From assembly GCA_023078555.1 (NCBI GenBank), contig CM041200.1:6859361-6923360 (forward strand): 64,000 nt of DNA. Direction: 5' to 3'. The notes under the pieces are model-generated. The model did no database searches. It was not told the origin of the DNA and was given only the letters and a program-made list of their open reading frames with translations. The stretch is from Ulva prolifera (Eukaryota; Chlorophyta; Ulvophyceae; Ulvales; Ulvaceae). Below, in pieces: positions 1-13,061 of the stretch. The first letter of the stretch is position 1, and each line of letters starts with the position of its first letter. The position numbers and the translations under genes were made by a program.

Positions 1-140
1 GCCCAGCTACCGCAGCCACTGCAGCGCCAATGATTCAAGGCACCACTGCCCCCCGCTAGTGCACTCGCGCAGGCCCCACTGACATCGCACACAATCGCTT
101 CGTGGCTAGCAGCACCGGCGCCGCAGCAGCCACAGTGGCG

Positions 141-3100
141 TCACCGCTTCTGTCGGCCGTCGGGGATGTTGAGCAGCACCAGCGGCTGCCCCGGCGTCGG
201 CGCGGCAGCATCGACGCGCCAGTAGCCCTTGCGCTCGAGCTGGAGGACGGCGCCGTGCTGTAGGGCGCGCATGTTGGCGTCGCCGAGCGCCTCCTCCTCC
301 TGCCAGCTCTCCCGGTTGACGTAGTCGTCAAAGTTGTCCTCCTCTTCCAGCTGCACACCGCCCCGCACTTACGCAGGCCTGAAGAAGAAGACCCAGGCCA
401 TTGCATGGCTGAGCAAAACAAAGCTTACCACCAGACATCGCAACCAAATTGTGTACGTCAGAGGTCACATTCCGAACTGAGGAAGCCTTCCAATGAGATC
501 TGGAAGTGATCTTCTTTTGTTCCGCACGACACCCACACACACGGTGCGCACACGGAGCATGGAGGCATGGTCCCCCAACCGTTGCAAAGCTTGCACAAGC
601 ACCGTCGCGACAGAGCACAGCGACAGCGCGCAGCAGAGGCACAGCCAGGGGGCGGGGCGCACCTTGGCCTTGGTGATGAGGTAGCCGAGGGACACGAGGC
701 GCAGCGGCACGACGTCCGGGACGTCCGCGAGCCACGTCAGCTTGAGCTTCGTCTTCTTGAAGTCGCCCTCAAGATGCAGCTCCCCGGTGATTGCCGTCAC
801 CGCGCCGTCCGGCCCCGCCTCCACCTCCCGCATGATGCAGTTGCCCCAGTCCATGAGCGTCACCTGCAGCAGCACCCCGCGAGGTGAGGCCCCTGGCCAG
901 TCTCTGCCGAGGCAGCCTCGCCAGTGACACATCGTGTCAGAGGTGCATGCGCCCGTGGTGCTCCACCCACTGTCCGGGCATGTCACTCCAGGAGCACGTG
1001 ATGAGACACGCCTGCTCCAGGAGCACAGCCGTGTCTGCAAAGTATAATGAAAAAACTGCATGGATTTGCACCATTGTACAGCAGAGCAATAAATCACACT
1101 ACCCAGTATCCACAGTTGATAGTGGCTACATTGGGGTGCTCATACGGGAGCTGCAGGCCCGTTCAGGAAAGGGGGGGAGGCACCTCCTCGCCCTGCGACA
1201 GGGCACGCGCGTCAGCCTGGTCAATGAAGATGCGATTAGTCTTGTACACGACCTTCGTGCCGACGTCAGGGTTCTTCTTGTGCTTGGGCGCCGATGTCAG
1301 CTCGAGGGCGGTCGGGCCGTTGGTCAGCGTGACGGGCACCATGCCCGCCTTCGCGACGGCCGTGTGCCGCGGCGCCACCGGGTCAATCATCTGCACAGCA
1401 ACGGCGTCTACAGGTGCTGCGTCTTGACACTCTCTGTGTCTTCAGTGCAAGGCACCACTCTGCTTGATGTGCAATCAGGGTCAACAAGGCAAAGCGGGGG
1501 AGCCTGACTGCCACGTGGGTGCAGGGAAGGCAGGCAGCCTGGCGCGCAGCAGAGCCGCACCTGCTTGTTGATCGCCCAGATCTTGTCCCACTGCTGCAGG
1601 TTGTTATTGCGGGAGGCGCCCTGCGCGACGATGAACTCCTTCAGCGCCGGCAGCTGCAGGCCCGCCCGCAGGATGCCCTGCACAGTGGGGAAGCGCGGGT
1701 CCGTCCAGCCCTGCACGACCCCCGTGTCCACCAGCTTCTGTAGTTTCCGCTTCGACAGCACTGCACATGCATGCCCCCTCACGCATGCCCACTCACACAT
1801 GCCCCCTCACCCTGCTGCCCGCCACGCCGGCCGGCGCAGAGCCCTACCAGCCCTCTTCACTGGCACAGGTCCGCTCGCGGCACAACTCCACAGCAGGAGG
1901 CGAAAGCAGCACGGCCTCGGGCGCAGGCAGCGCCGTGATCTGCAAGAGCCGCCGGCCCTCACTCCCTGGCGGCCGAGACGCATGTGCCGAGACGCATGTG
2001 TGGGGCGCACCGGTGTGCACGAAGTTGAGGCGGGAGTAGTCCCAGATGTACACGGCGGGCAGCGCGGCGTCGGCGGCGCGCATCATCGCGAGGATGCGCT
2101 GGAACTGCTCCTCGCGGTCCTTGTACTCGCTCGTGCGCAGCGCGTGCGTCACGCCCTGCGCCGCGTCCACGAACGGGCACGCGTAGTCGTACGTCGGGTA
2201 GCACTTGAACGTCGTGCCCGTGCGCCAGTGCGGGTGGTCGTTGCAGCGGTACGCCACCGGGTCGCGCAGGCACTTGTTGTCCGCCGTCATGTCCATGCGC
2301 ACACGCAGGCAGTATGCCTTCCCGGTCTGCACACGCACACAGCAGTCACAGCAGCAACACCCGCTGCATGTCATGGCAAGGAAGCCCAGAGCCGCCGACC
2401 CAGAAGCGCGACGGGACGATGGCCCATGGTAGGCATCCCCGGCCTCAGGGTGCACACGGCGGCGCGGCGGTACGCCGGCGGGTACAGGGGGCGGGGCCGC
2501 ACTTCGGTGCCCTTGAGCATCTCCTCTTCAAAGATGCGCAGCGTCTCGTCTGCGGCCTGGCTGCGGCACTGCGACGGCGTGCCCGCCATGCGCTCCTCCC
2601 GCATGCGGTCCACCTCCGTGTTGTCCGCGTACATGTGGCCCGCTTTGATGAGCGCGCGCGCCATGTCCACCATCTGTGGGAAGAAGTCCGACGTGTACGT
2701 CAACCTGCACGCATGTGTTCGCGCACGTCACCCCCATCCCCCATGCCGCTGCACGATGCCGTTCGATTCGGGTCCGAGATCGGTCACGTCCGGGCGGCAT
2801 GCATGCGGCTGTGCACAGGGCGGCCGTGTGGCCGGGGGCGCACTTGCCGTAGCGCAGGCCGAGGCGGGCCATGTCGTCGATGATGTTGTCCACAAACTCC
2901 GTCGACTCCTTTGATGGGTTTGTGTCGTCGAAGCGCACAATCAGGCGGCCCTCGTAGCGGTCCGCGAAGATCTGGTTCAGCAGCGCCGCCTTCGCGTGCC
3001 CGATGTGGAGGTACCCTGAGGGCTCCGGCGGGAAGCGCGTCACGACGGCACCGCGGACGGCCCCTGGCAGCTCCATGTCTAGGCTCGCTGCCTCGCCCGT

Positions 3101-4152
3101 CTTACCCGCGCGCCCGCCTCCCGCGGTCCCCCGCTCCGCGATCGCCGCCTGAGCTCACACGAGCCCCAGTCAGGCTGGATATGGTAGCCGGATGATGAGT
3201 ATTTGTGATCTGACGTTATGCTCTTGGAGCTGTTGCTTTGCCGTGTGGGCTGGTTCAACGTCAACGGCTTGCAGGCGTGCACCGTGGGCAGCACAGGCAC
3301 CTGGCCACAGGCTGGCACTTGGCGCGCACCTTGGCATTGCTGCTGCTCTTCTTCGGTGCAAGCTGCTCCACGGCGGCGGCCAGTGGTGGCTGCGCCGAGC
3401 AGAACTCGAACCACCGGCGCACGTTGGTGGCGGAGGGGGCGTTGCGGACCTTGACCCACATCGCCGCCGTCTGTAGCCGCCCCCAGCCGCACAGGTCGGC
3501 GATCGACAGGCTGTGGCCAACCATGAAGGTGCGCAGAGCCAGCGACTCACCCGCTGCGGTGACCACCGCCTCAAGGCTCTGTCCGCTCACGAACTGCTTG
3601 TCACAGAACTCTAGCCATTGGTCAATCGTACAGGCTTCAAGAGCGGTGGAGCCATACAGGGCTGGTGTGCCCTTCGATGCAGCTCGCGCAATGTACTTGA
3701 GGATCATCTGCGCTCCTTCTAGCACCACTCTGCACAATGTGCCTGTTTTGGTGGGTGGGGGCCTCACAGGGCAGCTGTAGCTACAACCTGCCCCCGCCCA
3801 AGTACTGTACCACCGCTGGCTCAGGTCAGCACGCAGGTTCATTCACCAAAGTAAACGATCGTGTTAGTTGCTACCTTGATCTGATCGTTGTGCACTGCTG
3901 CTGCGCGGCCAGCCGCATTTCCATATTCAGTGCTGTGCTCCCCTTCGCAGGAGAACACGCCCAACGCAATTTGCAAGATATCGAAGCAAGAACATACCCA
4001 TCAGCTACCTTCAGAGTGATTACATAATCTTTGTTAGCCTTTGGATCTGGTCGCGGCTCGATCGTGACTTTTGCCAACGAAGCAGCGGCCACGATCTCGT
4101 AAGGAGGCAACCTCTCCCAGTATAGGAGAACGGGGCAATCATCAGAGACCAT
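141..4152 (-). CDS. Glutamyl-tRNA synthetase, cytosolic type, 9 exons
   Basis: Charges tRNA-Glu with glutamate in the cytosol (class I aminoacyl-tRNA synthetase). I reconstruct nine minus-strand exons: 3998-4152, 3330-3729, 2844-3148, 2503-2704, 2011-2326, 1561-1760, 1184-1390, 663-863 and 141-350. They join in phase to 731 codons plus TGA, close to plant enzymes. All introns are GT-AG; most donors are GTGCGC/GTGCGG and most acceptors end TGCAG. Residues 1-185 form the GST-like N-terminal domain (motif VGHSLSIAD). A Gly/Ala linker follows. The catalytic core has [17 protein letters not shown] (HIGH at about 233-236), the [10 protein letters not shown] segment and LSKRK (about 461-465, the KMSKS equivalent). 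The C-terminal part is the beta-barrel anticodon-binding region typical of the eukaryotic/archaeal and GlnRS-like group ([25 protein letters not shown]). The start is the ATG at 4150-4152, which opens the GST-like domain; the ATG at 3076 lies inside the linker. Splice junctions are inferred by phase and family similarity. Confidence 0.95.
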
Positions 4153-5571
4153 GATTTCGAGTTGCCCCAGGAGACCACCCCGCACTATACTTCTGCAGCA
4201 GCTACTGTACCTGGACACAGCCCTGCGAGAGAAGACAGTGTGCGCGGGTAAACTACCGCGGGAATACCGGACACAAGTACGCACTTTCAGAAAGGAAGGA
4301 TTCTCTGTGCACGCCTCAGGTTATGATGCACTGTTTCTAGGCTGCGAAGAGGGCACACTGGTGCGCATTCTCGCTGCATGCATCTTGTCGATACGCGAGC
4401 AGTCACGGGCGTCGGGATTGATGCCCAGGCCATTTGACATGAGGTTTAGCACTTTCTAAGACGTCCATCAGTGCGATATAGTCTGCTGTTATATATGTTT
4501 GTGAAACGCCATCAGGCATCTGTCCTGTGTAGTGCTGTGCATAACATCATGTGTACCTGTACTATGGCCAAGTGAACATGGATTCCCTGTACACCACAGT
4601 ATTGCCACGACATCAGCAAATTCATTTCGAACCGATGCATGTTCTCTTGTTGCTCAAGCTAAGTCCTGCTGCTGAAGCACCGCTTGCATCAGTCAAGTCA
4701 CGTTTGTTGAGAGGAATGTTGCATGACAACACCGCTGATGGCTCAGCTGTGAAACTCCACCGTGATGGCACGAGCAAAACAAACAGAAGATGCCTTCGAA
4801 AACTACCATCGCAATCAATATAGGTAAAACAATGAAGTCAGGCATAACTTGCTGTGAGGCACCACCTTGTGCTCCTATGACAGCTGTAACATTGTGAATC
4901 TAGGAGTCCAGTTGAACCATAGACACGGACTTGTGGCCAGGATGGTTACAGTATGCATAGGACGTTATCACATCCGCTGTGGTGGATTCGTCACCTTCAC
5001 GTTCTATGAACGGTGGGCGATCTCCGTACATGGCACTGATTTGGGGTGTACACTGCCAGAGAGCCAAGCATATTTACAAAGTATGCCATCATGATGACTG
5101 CAGAGTGGCAGAGGGCGCCACCAGCATTCGCACGCATACAAGGAGCCGCTGCCTTTCACTTCTCTGTCAGGTGGATTTGCGTGCCAGACAGCTCGGAGGC
5201 TGCACAGCTACCTCCAACAGAGAGTGCACCTGCTCATACACTCTGTTCGCCATGGCCGCATTCTCTTGCAGCAGAGCGCAGCAGCTTGGGCATTCATTTC
5301 TTCATATTCTTCATTGTTTCCTTGCATCTTGCAAACATACGACAGGAAGCGCGAACCGCGCTCCCGCGTGCACCAACGGCACAATCCAGCCGCAGCAAGA
5401 ACTGTGGACATGCTGTGCCTCAATCAGCCTGCTGAGGCCTTTGAAGCATGCCCCATAAGTCATGGCCCATGACCAATGACATGTGCCAGGAGGGCATTCC
5501 TTGCTGTTCAATCTTCCAGACCAGAACCGGGCCGACGGCTGTGTCGCCGCGGCCAGGTCCCTTGCTGTGCA
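4153..5571. other. Intergenic region without a supported gene
   Basis: This lies between the 3' end of the WD40 gene and the start of the synthetase, which have the same orientation. It should hold the 3' UTR of the former and the promoter of the latter. ORFs here are short, occur on both strands and show no family motif. On the minus strand TGTAA occurs at about 4943 and 5071, possible green-algal poly(A) signals, but neither is close enough to the WD40 stop codon to be convincing. Confidence 0.5.
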
Positions 5572-8500
5572 TCACGCCGGCCATGGCAAGCCGAGCATGT
5601 CGGCGGTGATCTCAGCGACGCTCGCGGCGGCAGCGGGCGGCAGCGGGCCGCCGTCGGCCACCTGCACACCACCTGCCCTGCACCGCTGCCTGTGGTACCA
5701 CAGCACGCGCACTCACGGCGCCGTGCGATGCTCCACCGTGATGCGCAGGCAGCCGGGAAAGCGCACCTCCACAATCCGGTCCTCCTCACGCCACAGGTCA
5801 CTCATGAGCGGTGCGGGCACGACCGTACCGCTGGGAGCCCGAGCGGCCGCCGCCCTGCGCACCTTGCTTGCGCGCGCCGCCCTGACCTCCTTCCTGCCAT
5901 CCTTACCCCCTCCCGTGCGGCCGTGTGCCTGAGCGCTGTGCCTCCCACCTGCACGAGCCGCAGCCGGCGACGTTCGCGGGTACAGGATCACGCCCCGGGG
6001 GACATTGACGGCGCGCGTCGCCGCTGCCCGGCGCGCAGCAATCCCCTCCGGTGAGTCTTCCCAGCCAGGGGGAGGCCCCTTTGGGGGCTCAGCAGCGGCA
6101 GCCAAGGCAAGGCGAGTTGCCAGCAGCTGCGTCATCCCACCGGGCTTCGGCTGCGACAGCGGGTGTGCGCTGCCGCCGTGCGCCTGCGGGCTGGCCCGGG
6201 GGTGCGCAGCACTGGCAGCACCCTCTGCCGTGTCGCTGGTGGACATGAACGCGGATTCAGCTGCCGTGCTGCTCTCGCGCTCGACCCGCCACCGCTGCAG
6301 CGCCTTGGGGGGCTGCCCGGTAATGTCACTCTCTGGCTTGAGCGCCCCCTCGGCGAGCCCGCCGAGCCACGTGCTGGAGGCGCGCAGGCTGCCACCGTGA
6401 TCCCCACGAGCGCCAGTCTTTGAAGGAGAGCCTGGTGAATGTGCAGCTCGCGGAGGATCCGTGTTGCCTCGGTCGCGCAGCGGCTGCCGATGCGGGCTGC
6501 GCCGTGGGGAGCGCCCGATTGGTCTCGTGTTTCCGGGCACGGCTGCAGGAGTGGTGCCCTGGCGAACCGGCAACAGCACAATCTCGGCCGGGGCGGAGCC
6601 CCCTGGTGCGGCTCTAGCCGGAGGAATCCTGGACGGCCGTCGTGGCTGTGGCACTGCTGCGCGCTGGGGCGACCGCACTCTACGCAGCTCAACGGTATCT
6701 GCCGTGTCCCGGGCAAGGGGCGGTGCCACCTGCAGCCACCCTGAAGTGATTCTACGCAAGCACAGCTGAGCTGGTGTTAAGGATGCGCAGGCGGGAGTGG
6801 TGTTCGTACTGGAAGCCTGCGCCCTGGCGGTGGGGCCGGGGGGTCCTTCCCGAGGATCTGTCGCACCGTCGGCTTCTTCCGCATCAGCCGCCGCAGCAGC
6901 GCCTGCGACGTTGGCCGCCGTTGCCGCTGCACCCCATCATTGTCTGCGGCAGGCGGGCCATGGGATGGACGCGGCGCCGCTGCCGCCACTGCCGGTGACG
7001 CATGATCCACGAAGCCGGGCGATCTGCCGCACACACGGGTGGCACCGGGAAGCGCCTCGCCAATGCTCCATGCGACGCCGCCATTGCTGCTGCGCTGCGG
7101 CGCCACCGGCAGATCGGGGGAGCACGGCGTGCTTGCCGCTGCGCAGAGCTGCGACAGCGCAAAGGGCTCCCTGTCGGCCGCTGCCGATGCTGCGCGGCGC
7201 ACCGCGGCTGTGGCTTCGTCAGCATTTGCAAGCCAGCAATCGAGCTCAACAGCGGCGTCAGCCAGGGGGCTCTCTGAGAGGTGGGTGGCACTGGGAGAGC
7301 AGCCGCCATGGTCTGGCGCAGCGCCGCTCTGAGCCTGCGCGCTGATCCCTTCAATGAACAGGGAACTGTTGCACAGGGACGCACTGCCGTCGCTCGGCGC
7401 GCACTCGTGGTCAGAGGCCCCCTCAACGACATCCGCTGTAGGCAGAGCAACTGGAACAATCCGCCCCCGGGGCTCCGTCTCCTCCCGAATGTCGGCCGCA
7501 CCACTCCATCGCTCTGCGCCGGGGCCTCCAGCCCCAGGAGAGGACACGCCAGCTGCAGCCCGCTCGCTGCTGTGGTCCGTGACCGTGGCACGAGGGCTGC
7601 CATCGCACAGCGGCACACGAGAGCCAGGCGCATCATCTGCATCATCATCGCCGCTGCACATCGCTTCTAGCTGCTCGCGCACCGAGCGAAAGGCATCCCA
7701 AGACAGTCCGTCGCCTGGGCTGCCCGTGCCTGCCTCGACTGGATCTACCGCAGCTGCGTCTGGGCGGGCAGCACTGACATCATGCGCGCGGCGCACGCCC
7801 TGATCACATGCCTCACGCCCTGCGGTCAGCGGCGCTGCGTTGGCCCCACGAACGGCCGCTTCTGCACTGCTCTGCGGCGAGGCACTGCCATCTGAGATGC
7901 CCAGGAGGTCAGCCAGCCGCAAGCGCTCTGACGCGTCATCGGCGGCTGCATCCTCCGCAGCGGCAGGCGTGCTGCAGGCCCCAAGGGAAGCCTGTGCTTG
8001 ACGCGTCGCCGCACGGAGTGACAGCGTGCCCCCCCCCGCACAGCTTCCATTGCTGCCCTGCCGCCGCAGCTGGCCGCAACTACTTTGCGAGACGTCGTCT
8101 GCCTCGTGTCCCTGTGCTTCAACAGATGAACACAGTGCATGCGCGGCCGCCTGACTCGCCCATTGGCCGCTCCTTGAGGGTGGCACGCCTGCCTCGGCTG
8201 CTTTGCCCGCGGCCTCATCAAGGTCGCCAGCATCACTGCTGCTGCTGTGTAGCCCCAGGTCCTGGAGGTCATGGCGGGCGACCGCCACCTCCGCTGCACC
8301 GTCCAGGAGTGACCAAACCGAGAGCGCCGCAGGGGCTCCAGAGGGGCCGCAGCGCATGTGGCACACCCCGCGCACAGGCCAGTCGGACACCACACGTGGC
8401 ATGGTCGCCGCTGTCAAGTCGATGCAGCAGATGCGGGACATCTCTGCCTCAGAGCAGCGGCTGCGCACCACCACACCTGCATGCTGCGCTCTCTGGCAGG

Positions 8501-9765
8501 GCCTGCATCTGACAGGCGCAACGACGGCGGCTGCTCTGGTAGGTTGGGCGGACGGAGTTGCTCAGCTGCGGTGGCGCGCACCTGGAGCGTTGGCGCCATG
8601 CACCATGTCGGCCTGCAGCACCGTCCCGGTTGCCACGCTGACCATGCCCACCCCCCGCACCTCCGCCGAGCCCTTGACAAGATCAATCACCCACGAGATG
8701 ACGTCTCCGTCTGAGCTTGTTGCAACCAGACGTTGTTGGCTGCTGTCTGCGCTGCCTCCAGTACGGATCAGAACAGGCTGTGGCGGTGGTGCTGCCGACA
8801 TGGTGAGGCTTGTGATGTGGCCATGCACGGTCAGAGCGACGATCGGCGTGAGTTCCATGCCACTGGTGTCCCAAACTTTGATGTCGCCTCCGGTGCTACC
8901 CACGATCAGCTGCAAACAAAACATCCTGAACATACCTCTGTTTTCCGGTGCCGGTCGGCGGTTGAGCAGTTCCTGAATGCCACAAAGCTGCAGAGCAGGA
9001 TGGAAACAGGAGATCACACCAGATGTGCGCTCGATGAGATGGCTGATATCGCATCAGGGCTCGCTCTGGAATGGTATGCCAGCCTTGTGGCATCGGCTGT
9101 GCTGAACACTGCGATGGCTCCTCGGGCATCGGATGCTGCCAATGCGCGCGCAGAGTCAATCTGGCATAGCCCCGTGACTGTGCCTACACACGAGTTTGTC
9201 TATATAAGCTGTCAGTGTCGTCAAACTGCCGTGGGGGAACAATATGGGACGATGCACACCGGGCATGGACGCAAATTGCAACGCCGGAAAATAGTCTGGA
9301 CTGTCGGCAGCAAAATCGCCCAGCGGAAGGCAGTTAATTTGAGTGCTTTCAGCTGTTGAGCAAACAACATCAAATCCTGGTAAGGCTGTGCAGCAGGTGA
9401 CATTGCTGAACAGGCGCTGGACAGGGACTGTGTCGTTGCAGCGAATGCCCAAAGCATATCGGCAGGTCCGCGTCGGGTTCGAAGCATCAAAGAATATGGT
9501 GCAGATACCACCATGTAAGAATGTTGCCAAAAGATTTGAATCAGGATCGAAACTGCAACACAGCGGTGATTTTACTCCGCTCTACGGACTGCTGGCAATC
9601 CAACTGGCGTGCAGCGAGAACGAGGGTCGGACCAGGCACACGTGCAGACAAGGCTACTCAAATCACCTTCCCATGCTTGCTCTTTTGTCGCCTTGAAGAG
9701 GCCTTGAGCCGGCATTTACGCGAAGCGTGACCAGCCCACACGCGAATGAGCAAGCTTCCAGTGCA
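5572..9765 (-). CDS. WD40-repeat protein, 5' end not found
   Basis: Minus-strand exons that join in phase: 9667-9765, 9260-9581, 9020-9183, 8582-8909, 6810-8476, 5717-6729 and 5572-5677 (1,232 residues seen). The first four exons encode WD40 propeller blades: LLIRVWAGH, CSFDPDSNLLATF, ALAASDARGAIAVF, LIVGSTGGDIKVWD and LVATSSDGDVISWVID. The two long exons that follow encode an Ala/Ser/Pro/Gly-rich, probably disordered region. A short conserved-looking tail has WREEDRIVEVRFPGCLRITV. Such proteins are usually scaffolds; the partner is unknown, and I cannot say which WD40 family it is. The last intron (5678-5716) is only 39 nt. If it is not spliced, the protein ends at the TGA at 5713-5715 instead. 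At least one more 5' exon is needed, because 9765 is a phase-0 acceptor (CTGCAG). Confidence 0.75.
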
Positions 9766-10840
9766 CTGCAGATCAGGCTGAGCCGAACGACTGAAACGCA
9801 GTGCAAACGATGAACAAGAAATAGCAGACACACATTCTCATCATTCTGCGAGTCTCACATCCTGGCAAACAAGCAGCAGGCAGGTGTTCCAGCGACCACC
9901 TACACGTGCATATTCACCAATGCGATCCCTTGCCCTCGTCACACCGCTCTTGCATGGTGAAAAATATTACACTACACCTGCTTGGCTGGCCATCGAGTTC
10001 GTGGTGACCCTTCGCACGATTTGCGGGGGCAGCTAGCGACAAACTTGTACAACGCGTTTGCCTCGATACGTCGGCACAATGGCCACGAAGCAAAAATGGC
10101 CCAGACCACGAAGGTCAGGTGTTATAGAGACAAAGCCAGAGAGGCAATTGCGGCGTGCAGCTTATGCACCTGAGCACGCAGCGCAGTATTATTTGGCATC
10201 TTGGCTGATCAGAGCTGTGTGCGTGTGTTTGCTAGCCTGCGCAGGAGCCTGCTCAGGGGCAGAGTACATGAATCCGCCTGCGCGATACAGAAATAACATG
10301 TGCGTCCTTTTTCATGCGTGAACGGTGAGCTTCTAGACGCTGGCCACGGTGGCGAAGAGAAGGCCGCTCTGGAGCGGCACGGCACGCCGGAGGGCATCGC
10401 GGCTCCAGCAAGCTCGGCGCGCAAACTCCATTGCTCACAAATACAACAAATTAAAACAGTGTAGCAGCTGTAAGGCGTGAGAGCAAGGTTAGCCTGCAAG
10501 GGCGCAATGCTGGGGAAGTGTTGAGGACGGCAACGCTGACAACGCGACTCACTAGATATCGCTGTCAGCCAAGAACTGGCTACAGAATCAGCTCGTGGCC
10601 AAGCTACACTGTGTACCAGCTCGCACATCGTGGCTGCGGAAAGCGCTGCCAAGCGAGCCCTAAATTCATCCCCGCTAACTGTTGTGAGGCGCTGCGGCAC
10701 CGCACTAGCGCATGCATGTACGGACATGCATTGGACATGCATGTGAGGTTGTTGGTAGGTGCCAAGCGATGGACACGCTGCACGAGAGGAGAACGAGCAC
10801 GCACACGGGATATAGATAATACAGATGCATAGAGAGAGCT
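9766..10840. other. Probable 5' region of the WD40 gene, exons unresolved
   Basis: The WD40 gene must continue here on the minus strand. One candidate is an open stretch starting at an ATG at 10429-10431 and running about 32 codons to 10333, with codon use like the neighbouring gene. I could not join it in phase to the exon at 9765. Nothing else is recognisable. Confidence 0.25.
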
Positions 10841-11073
10841 TTATCTTTGTAGGTTAACATAGGTTAGAGGTATCTCACAGATACCAAGTATAGAAGAAGA
10901 CTGTAAGGAACAACAAGAAACGAGGAACACAACACTAACGCCGGAGGTGGGGGTCTTGGACACATCATTCATAAACTTCTGAACGTTAACCAGCAACCGC
11001 TTAATCTTGGAGCTGGTCAAGGCAGAGCCCTCCGACGCGGAAGGTAAGGATGCCACTGCATAGCAGCCATAAG

Positions 11074-11448
11074 TCAGATAAGGTGGCAAGTGGCGAAGTG
11101 CGTAATATAAGGTATTTTCCAGTCAATGCGTGATAATGACTCGAGCCAGCGGGCATGCTTGCCCGACAGCTTTTTCTGAGCCTGTAAAAACCTAAGGGGG
11201 TTGGGGTTTGAGTGAATAAAAACTGTATGGTTTTCCAAATAACATCGCCACTGCCTGTATGCAAACACAATTGCCCCCAGCTCTTTTTCAAGAGTATAAT
11301 AGTTTTCCTCGGCTCTATTCATCTTGCGGCCTATCCAAGCAACATGACAAAGTGTGTCCTCATGTTGCTGGGTAAGTACAGCCCCGTAAGCATAGTCCGA
11401 TGCGTCAGTGTAAATGTGAAATGGTTTGTTAAGATCTGGGTGCCGCAT
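11074..11448 (-). pseudogene. Gypsy RNase H domain
   Basis: The translation has the RNase H start FHIYTDASDYAYGAVLTQ (the catalytic Asp is in the TDAS motif), then NYYTLEKELGAIVFAYRQWRCYL, a hallmark of Ty3/gypsy RNase H. The downstream part goes out of frame near 11090 and continues in another frame to about 10990. It belongs to the degenerate gypsy element and follows the RT connection domain (11480-11674, FLGLAGYFRRFVPKF). Confidence 0.85.
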
Positions 11449-11698
11449 AACTATAGCATTGACCAGTGCATTTTTTGATGTTCACAAATGCTGCATCACA
11501 TTGCTTCGTCCAGGGGATGCTTTCCTTGGAGCTAATGCGATGGAGTAAGGGTGCAGCTAGGGTTGGAAATTTTGGAACAAATCTCCTAAAGTATCCGGCT
11601 AAGCCCAGGAATGACCTAATGTTGTTGGTGGACTTTTGCAAGTCAGCTACCGGCCAATATTGCAGCACTTGCAAGTCATGAACTTTGAATGCATCTGG

Positions 11699-12340
11699 TT
11701 AGACCGTGGCGGCAGGGACAACATGCCCTAAGTATTTAATTTCTTGCAATGCAAATTGACACTTGTCTATATTGCAGTAAAACTTGTGTTCAGCCAATCT
11801 GGTTAACACAAGGTCAAGGTGTTTGGCATGCTCTTCCTCAGATCGTGCTAATATGACAATGTCATCACGGTAAGCCAAGCAGATTTTACCTATGAACCCC
11901 TTTATAATTAGAACAACGTGCATTGCTTGCTGAAACATTGAAGGGGCATTTGACAGACCAAAAGGCATGACTTTCCATTCATACAAACTGTCGGGTGTTC
12001 GAAAAGCAGTCTCAGGTCCCGCCGCTGACGACAACCGGATTTGATGGTAACCCGAATGCAAAACAAGTGCTGAGAAAAAAAATTGTCCTTGTAATTGGTC
12101 TAACAGCGTGTCCATGCGTGGTAGCGGGTAGGTGTTTTTAATAGTGTGTTCATTCAGATACCTGTAATCAATGCAAAGGCGAAGCTTGCCCCCAGGCTTG
12201 GGTGCAAATAGGACACAACTCGCCCATGGAGATACAGAGGGCTGTACCCAGCCCATGGTAAGCAAGTGATAGAGCTGCTTTTCCAACTCCAGAGTCTCGC
12301 GGGGTGTGAGCCTATACCGGCGCGCAGCCCTCGGGCGGGT
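11699..12340 (-). pseudogene. Gypsy reverse transcriptase domain
   Basis: The reading begins around RLTPRETLELEKQL and continues through the canonical RT blocks: FAPKPGGKLRLCIDYRYLNE, YPLPRMDTLLDQL, WKVMPFGLSNAPSMFQQ, then the catalytic box. That box reads YRDD (11861-11872) where gypsy elements usually have YLDD or YVDD. The stop after CQFALQEIKYLGHVV separates it from the connection domain. Upstream, 12347-12711 carries the protease-RT linker in the same orientation. Confidence 0.88.
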
Positions 12341-12711
12341 GCCCGGTCACAAATCAATATCCATTTCAAAACCGGACGCAGACGTGTTTGGCGGGGGAGG
12401 GCCTAAAGTGCCGCCCTCGCCTTTATGTTTGTCAACAATCGACTTAATGCAGGCAGGAATGTTCGACGTGTCTTGTGGGACATGAGCGGGAGCAACCGAC
12501 TCCGACAAATAGCCTTTCTTCTTTGTGCCAGCACAACAGATTGGGGATGTCGCGACTGTGGGCCTAATATGAGCCACATATAAGGGTTGCTGGCCATGTT
12601 TGGCCTTGCTAGTCAATGCTTTCAGCTCACGCTGCGAACACACAAAATCATCTTGTGTGCTAGACTCACTTGTGAATTTCGAATGACCAGCATGGATAAT
12701 ATGGAAGTAGG

Positions 12712-13061
12712 TGTCACAATGCATGCGCCTGCGGGCAGCAGTGTGGTGACAGGTGCACCCATGCACGGATGATTCGCGGATCACGTATAGGGGTAAGCCG
12801 CCAGTGGGATTGTCCCGGAGTGGTGAGGGAGATCCTGCGAGGATCTCCCGCCGTAATCTTGACTATTTAGTGTGCATATATGGCTGTGCACACAGAGAGC
12901 TGTAACCTTTCCTATCATTGTTTCACGGTACTAGCAGTACCCTGTCTCTCCCGCAGCATCTCTCCGGTTCTACCTCTGTGCGCAGTAGGTATGAGATGCT
13001 GGCCTCCTGACCTGACGTAAGACTGCGTGTCTGACCTGTACGAAGGATAGACTTTCTGACA
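12712..13061 (+). mobile_element. Solo LTR of the Copia A/B family
   Basis: 350 bp, starting TGTCACAATGCATG and ending TTTCTGACA, similar along its whole length to the LTRs at 14503, 32819 and 39042. It is flanked by a perfect 5-bp target-site duplication, GTAGG at 12707-12711 and 13062-13066. It therefore inserted into the gypsy element and lost its internal part by LTR-LTR recombination. It includes a TATA-like motif (CATATA) and CTGTAACC like the other copies. Confidence 0.93.

Noticed and set aside
1565-2914. 449-codon plus-strand ORF over the synthetase gene
   Set aside because: Antisense to five well-supported exons and their introns; low-complexity Arg/His/Ala translation.
3079-3492. 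Separate small gene between the GST-like and catalytic parts of the synthetase
   Set aside because: It overlaps an intron and the linker exon; the in-phase splice joins give a normal full-length synthetase.
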